The notes under the pieces were generated by a model. The model made no database searches. It worked only from the letters and a program-made list of their open reading frames with translations, and was not told where the DNA came from. From positions 1 through 9,784 of the forward strand of contig CAINSH010000016.1 in NCBI GenBank assembly GCA_903852955.1: a stretch of DNA of 9,784 bases, given 5' to 3'. How positions within the stretch are numbered: position 1 is the first letter of the stretch; every line of letters begins with the position of its first letter. A program made the translations under genes and the position numbers. Positions 7,411-9,784 of this stretch are shown one piece after another. This DNA comes from an uncultured Actinomycetes bacterium. GTDB taxonomy: Bacteria > Actinomycetota > Actinomycetes > Nanopelagicales > Nanopelagicaceae.

Positions 7411-8009
7411 TGCATCACCTTAACCTCTGGCCAAGAATAACCAAGTTGTTTGAAGGCATTTCTAAGAAATGGCATCGAAATTCCTACAACATTTGTGTAG
7501 TCGCCTTCAATTGAAGGAATAAATGCTGAGCTAAAGCCGTCAAGAGTAAAGCCACCCGCAACATGCAGTGGTTCACCGCTTGCGACGTAATCCTTTATTT
7601 CATCTTGTGACATAGCGTCAAAAGTAACTTTAGTTGTAACGATACTTGAAATCTCTTTATCTTTTGCAGTATCAATTATGCAATGCCCAGTGTGAAGTAA
7701 CCCTGAATTTCCTTGGACGCGTGACGCACGTTCGATTGCAATTTCAGGCGTCTCAGGTTTTCCAAGTGACTGACCTTCGAACTCAAAAGTTGAATCGCAC
7801 CCAATGATAATCGCTGGAAAATCAATTTGCTCACGGATTGTGTGTGCCTTGGTTATTGCAAGCGCAATAACCATATCTGCAGGAGACATGGCATTGAAAA
7901 AATCAGTTTCTTCGTCAACATGACTGACCATAATTGTTGGCTTCAAACCGGCCGATTCAAGTAAACGACGCCGGGATGCAGAAGCCGAGGCAAGAACTAT
8001 GCGCGGCAT
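7407..8009 (-). CDS. maf: Maf family nucleoside triphosphate pyrophosphatase
   Basis: Maf proteins hydrolyse non-canonical or selected NTPs to NMP and diphosphate, which is a house-cleaning role; they are historically called septum formation inhibitors. This 200-residue protein has the N-terminal [12 protein letters not shown] loop (6-17), the catalytic-region Asp72 in IIGCDS, LGKP with Lys84, the HTGHCI strand (106-111) and the [12 protein letters not shown] signature (169-180). The usual SPRR of the first loop is SASR here, as I recall for other actinobacterial Mafs. The particular nucleotide preferred cannot be read from the sequence. The gene starts 3 bases after the epsilon-subunit stop and overlaps the alpha-subunit start by 4 bases. 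A Maf gene inside an acyl-CoA carboxylase cluster is a recurring actinobacterial arrangement. Confidence 0.94.
   Translation of the reverse strand: MPRIVLASASASRRRLLESAGLKPTIMVSHVDEETDFFNAMSPADMVIALAITKAHTIREQIDFPAIIIGCDSTFEFEGQSLGKPETPEIAIERASRVQGNSGLLHTGHCIIDTAKDKEISSIVTTKVTFDAMSQDEIKDYVASGEPLHVAGGFTLDGFSSAFIPSIEGDYTNVVGISMPFLRNAFKQLGYSWPEVKVMQ
7415..7421 (-). promoter_or_regulatory. Ribosome binding site of the acyl-CoA carboxylase alpha gene
   Basis: On the minus strand AAGGTGA precedes the ATG at 7410-7408 by four bases, with the core AGG seven bases away. It lies within the last Maf codons and suggests independent ribosome loading for the large alpha subunit in addition to ATGA coupling. 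Confidence 0.5.
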
Positions 8010-8012
8010 GAA

Positions 8013-8195
8013 CTATGCATTCTTTCTTGCGCCGTAAGTAATTTGATGCGGCAACCCTTGGCGCAATTGCGGTAATCCATAAACGCTTCGACGAATAACT
8101 GGTTTTAACTCTTCGCGTTTGTGCTGTGCCATTGCTGATTGGATTGCAGTTAACTCTTCTGGGGTAGGCAAACCCTTGATGACTGAAAACTCCAT
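8013..8195 (-). CDS. accE: Acyl-CoA carboxylase epsilon subunit (AccE-like, 60 residues)
   Basis: A small protein that in actinobacteria binds the carboxyltransferase beta subunit and strengthens assembly and activity of the acyl-CoA carboxylase. The N-terminal strand-turn-helix FSVIKGLPTPEELTAIQSAM (residues 3-22) fits the family pattern of a short beta strand, a G-x-P-T-x-E-E-L turn and a helix. A basic segment and an Arg/Pro/Gly-rich C-terminus follow (about 35-60). Tyr39 stands where I would expect the commonly seen Trp. The length is near the minimum for the family. The start overlaps the beta-subunit stop (TAATG, 1 base), and no Shine-Dalgarno is visible. Position between beta and Maf, together with the motif, supports the call; sequence alone would be weak evidence because the family diverges quickly. 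Confidence 0.82.
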   Translation of the reverse strand: MEFSVIKGLPTPEELTAIQSAMAQHKREELKPVIRRSVYGLPQLRQGLPHQITYGARKNA

Positions 8196-9781
8196 TACAA
8201 CGGGATATTTCCATGTTTGCGGGCAGGTAAAGAGTCACGCTTTGTTCGCAGAGTTCTAAATGCCTTAGTTATGTAAGCACGAGATTGATTTGGTTCAATG
8301 ACCGTATCGATAGTTCCACGTTCTGCGGCTAGATAAGGATTAGCAAGGGATGCGTTGTACTCATCAACTAACTCAGCTCGTTTAGCTACAGGATCTTTTG
8401 CATCGCCAATCTCTTTTCGATACAAAATATTGACGGCGCCTTGTGCACCCATAACGGCAATTTCTGCGCTAGGCCAGGCAAAATTAATGTCACTACCTAG
8501 ATATTTAGATCCCATCACGATAAATGCTCCACCATAGGCTTTGCGCGTAATGAGAGTTACTAATGGCACGGAAGCTTCAGCATATGCGTAAAGCAGTTTT
8601 GCGCCACGGCGAATAATTCCATCCCATTCTTGTTCAGTGCCAGGCAAAAACCCTGGGACATCTACAAGGGTAAGAATGGGAATATTGAATGCGTCGCAGA
8701 AGCGTAAAAATCGTGCAGCTTTTTCGCTGGAGTTAATATCTAAAGTTCCAGCTAATTGATTTGGTTGATTAGCAATGATTCCAATGGACTCACCCTCTAT
8801 ACGAGCGAAACCAACAACAATGTTAGGTGCATATAAAGCATGCACTTCAAGGAATTCGCCTTCATCGACCAAGGCTTGAATTAAAACCTTCATGTCATAT
8901 GGCTGATTTGGGCTATCTGGAATCAGAGTATCTAGCGCAAGATCTGATGCTTTATTTTCTAACGTCTCAGTTGGTGGTAGATGTGGAGCACCATCCATAT
9001 TATTTGAAGGTAGATAAGACAGAAGTGCTTTTACATAATCAATTGCATCGGCTTCATTTTCAGCTAAGTAGTGCGAGTTACCTGTACGAGTGTTATGTGT
9101 TCGGGCACCGCCGAGCTCTTCCATGCCAACTTCTTCACCAGTAACTGTCTTAATAACATCTGGCCCAGTGATAAACATGTGCGAAGTTTCATTAACCATG
9201 ACTGTGAAATCAGTGAGCGCAGGTGAATAAGCAGAACCACCCGCACATGGTCCAAGAATCAACGAAATCTGTGGGATAACTCCTGAAGATCGGGTATTGA
9301 GTCTGAAGATTTTTCCGTAGCCAGCAAGAGATGCAACACCTTCTTGGATACGCGCACCACCAGAGTCATTAATTCCAATCAATGGGATGCCACTTTTAAG
9401 TGCAAACTCTGCAATCTTTACGATTTTTTCTGCGTGAACTTCACCAAGAGAACCACCCATGATTGTGAAGTCTTGCGAATACAAAGCGATTGGTCGGCCA
9501 TCGACTGTTGCTGTACCAATGACAACTCCATCACCGTACGGGCGGTTATTTTCCATGCCGAATTGCGTGGAGCGGTGGCGCGCAAACTCATCTATTTCGG
9601 TAAATGAATCGGCGTCAACCAACATTTCAATACGCTCACGGGCGGTGTTCTTGCCCTTTGCATGTTGCTTTTCTACCGCGCGAGCTGAGCCAGCGTGAAC
9701 GGCTTCCTCAATACGCGCACGAAGATCTTCAATTTTTCCGGCAGTTGTATGCAGATCACGGCTCATACCCCTACGGTACAT
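8195..9781 (-). CDS. accD: Acyl-CoA carboxylase beta subunit (carboxyltransferase); start uncertain
   Basis: Transfers the carboxyl group from carboxybiotin to an acyl-CoA (acetyl- or propionyl-), forming malonyl- or methylmalonyl-CoA in a hexameric core. Both crotonase-fold halves are present. The N-domain has [12 protein letters not shown] (137-148), [16 protein letters not shown] (177-192) and [15 protein letters not shown]; the C-domain has [13 protein letters not shown] (373-385), [17 protein letters not shown] (413-429) and the terminal KHGNIPL. The two Gly-Gly oxyanion holes are at 181-182 and 417-418. Ile421 occupies the position where propionyl-specific PccB has Asp, as I recall. Numbering is from the ATG at 9781. 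The frame is open to the window edge, so the start may lie further upstream. An internal ATG at 9766 begins [11 protein letters not shown], which fits family starts, but its AGGGG is only one base away. Upstream context and promoter are not visible. Confidence 0.96.
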   Translation of the reverse strand: MYRRGMSRDLHTTAGKIEDLRARIEEAVHAGSARAVEKQHAKGKNTARERIEMLVDADSFTEIDEFARHRSTQFGMENNRPYGDGVVIGTATVDGRPIALYSQDFTIMGGSLGEVHAEKIVKIAEFALKSGIPLIGINDSGGARIQEGVASLAGYGKIFRLNTRSSGVIPQISLILGPCAGGSAYSPALTDFTVMVNETSHMFITGPDVIKTVTGEEVGMEELGGARTHNTRTGNSHYLAENEADAIDYVKALLSYLPSNNMDGAPHLPPTETLENKASDLALDTLIPDSPNQPYDMKVLIQALVDEGEFLEVHALYAPNIVVGFARIEGESIGIIANQPNQLAGTLDINSSEKAARFLRFCDAFNIPILTLVDVPGFLPGTEQEWDGIIRRGAKLLYAYAEASVPLVTLITRKAYGGAFIVMGSKYLGSDINFAWPSAEIAVMGAQGAVNILYRKEIGDAKDPVAKRAELVDEYNASLANPYLAAERGTIDTVIEPNQSRAYITKAFRTLRTKRDSLPARKHGNIPL

Positions 9782-9784
9782 GTC

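Noticed and set aside
7957..8238. Alternative 93-codon minus-strand frame covering the epsilon subunit region
   Set aside because: The 60-codon frame at 8013-8195 matches the epsilon pattern and overlaps its neighbours cleanly, while the 93-codon frame has no family resemblance and overlaps both neighbours heavily.
1..9784. Search for CRISPR arrays, tRNA or rRNA genes, insertion sequences, attachment sites, toxin-antitoxin or defence genes
   Set aside because: None seen. The window is filled by conserved metabolic genes with no repeats or mobile-element proteins and no noticeable change in base composition.

Overview
This window is one gene-dense stretch read entirely from the minus strand. 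Its base composition is moderate to low GC, and its gene content is typical of Actinobacteria. Three things point to that phylum. The acyl-CoA carboxylase is split into a biotin carboxylase/BCCP fusion, a separate carboxyltransferase beta subunit and a tiny epsilon subunit. A Maf protein sits inside that cluster. A trimeric-type purine nucleoside phosphorylase lies beside a PGM2-like mutase. From memory, the order resembles Streptomyces coelicolor around SCO4912-SCO4926 and the Mycobacterium tuberculosis accD5-accE5-maf and deoD-pmmB neighbourhoods. The modest GC and lack of intergenic space fit a streamlined freshwater actinobacterium (acI/Nanopelagicales type), but that placement is inference.

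In transcription order (right to left) the genes are: acyl-CoA carboxylase beta (8195-9781, possibly starting outside the window), epsilon (8013-8195), Maf nucleotide pyrophosphatase (7407-8009), acyl-CoA carboxylase alpha (5692-7410), purine nucleoside phosphorylase (4865-5695), PGM2-type phosphomutase (3250-4860), deoxyribose-phosphate aldolase (2306-3253), a full-length aldehyde dehydrogenase (855-2306), and a short aldehyde-dehydrogenase-like protein lacking the catalytic half (20-862). The first codons of a further gene may begin at base 23. Every junction is an overlap of 1-8 bases or a gap of at most 4 bases, so the window looks like the interior of one long operon. No promoter, terminator, RNA gene, repeat array or mobile element was seen, and no non-coding stretch exceeds a few bases.

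The last five genes form a complete route for the sugar of purine (deoxy)nucleosides: phosphorolysis to (deoxy)ribose-1-phosphate, mutase conversion to the 5-phosphate, aldolase cleavage to glyceraldehyde-3-phosphate plus acetaldehyde, and oxidation of acetaldehyde to acetate. The first four genes make a biotin-dependent acyl-CoA carboxylase plus Maf. The beta subunit carries Ile at the position reported to control acyl-CoA choice, where propionyl-specific enzymes have Asp, so acetyl-CoA may be a substrate. That could link two-carbon units from DNA sugars to malonyl-CoA supply.

The best candidate for something under-described is the short aldehyde-dehydrogenase paralogue at 20-862. It keeps the N-terminal Rossmann-like half but has lost the catalytic Cys, the general-base Glu and the oxyanion Asn. 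It is translationally coupled to an intact aldehyde dehydrogenase, which suggests a pseudoenzyme partner rather than decay.
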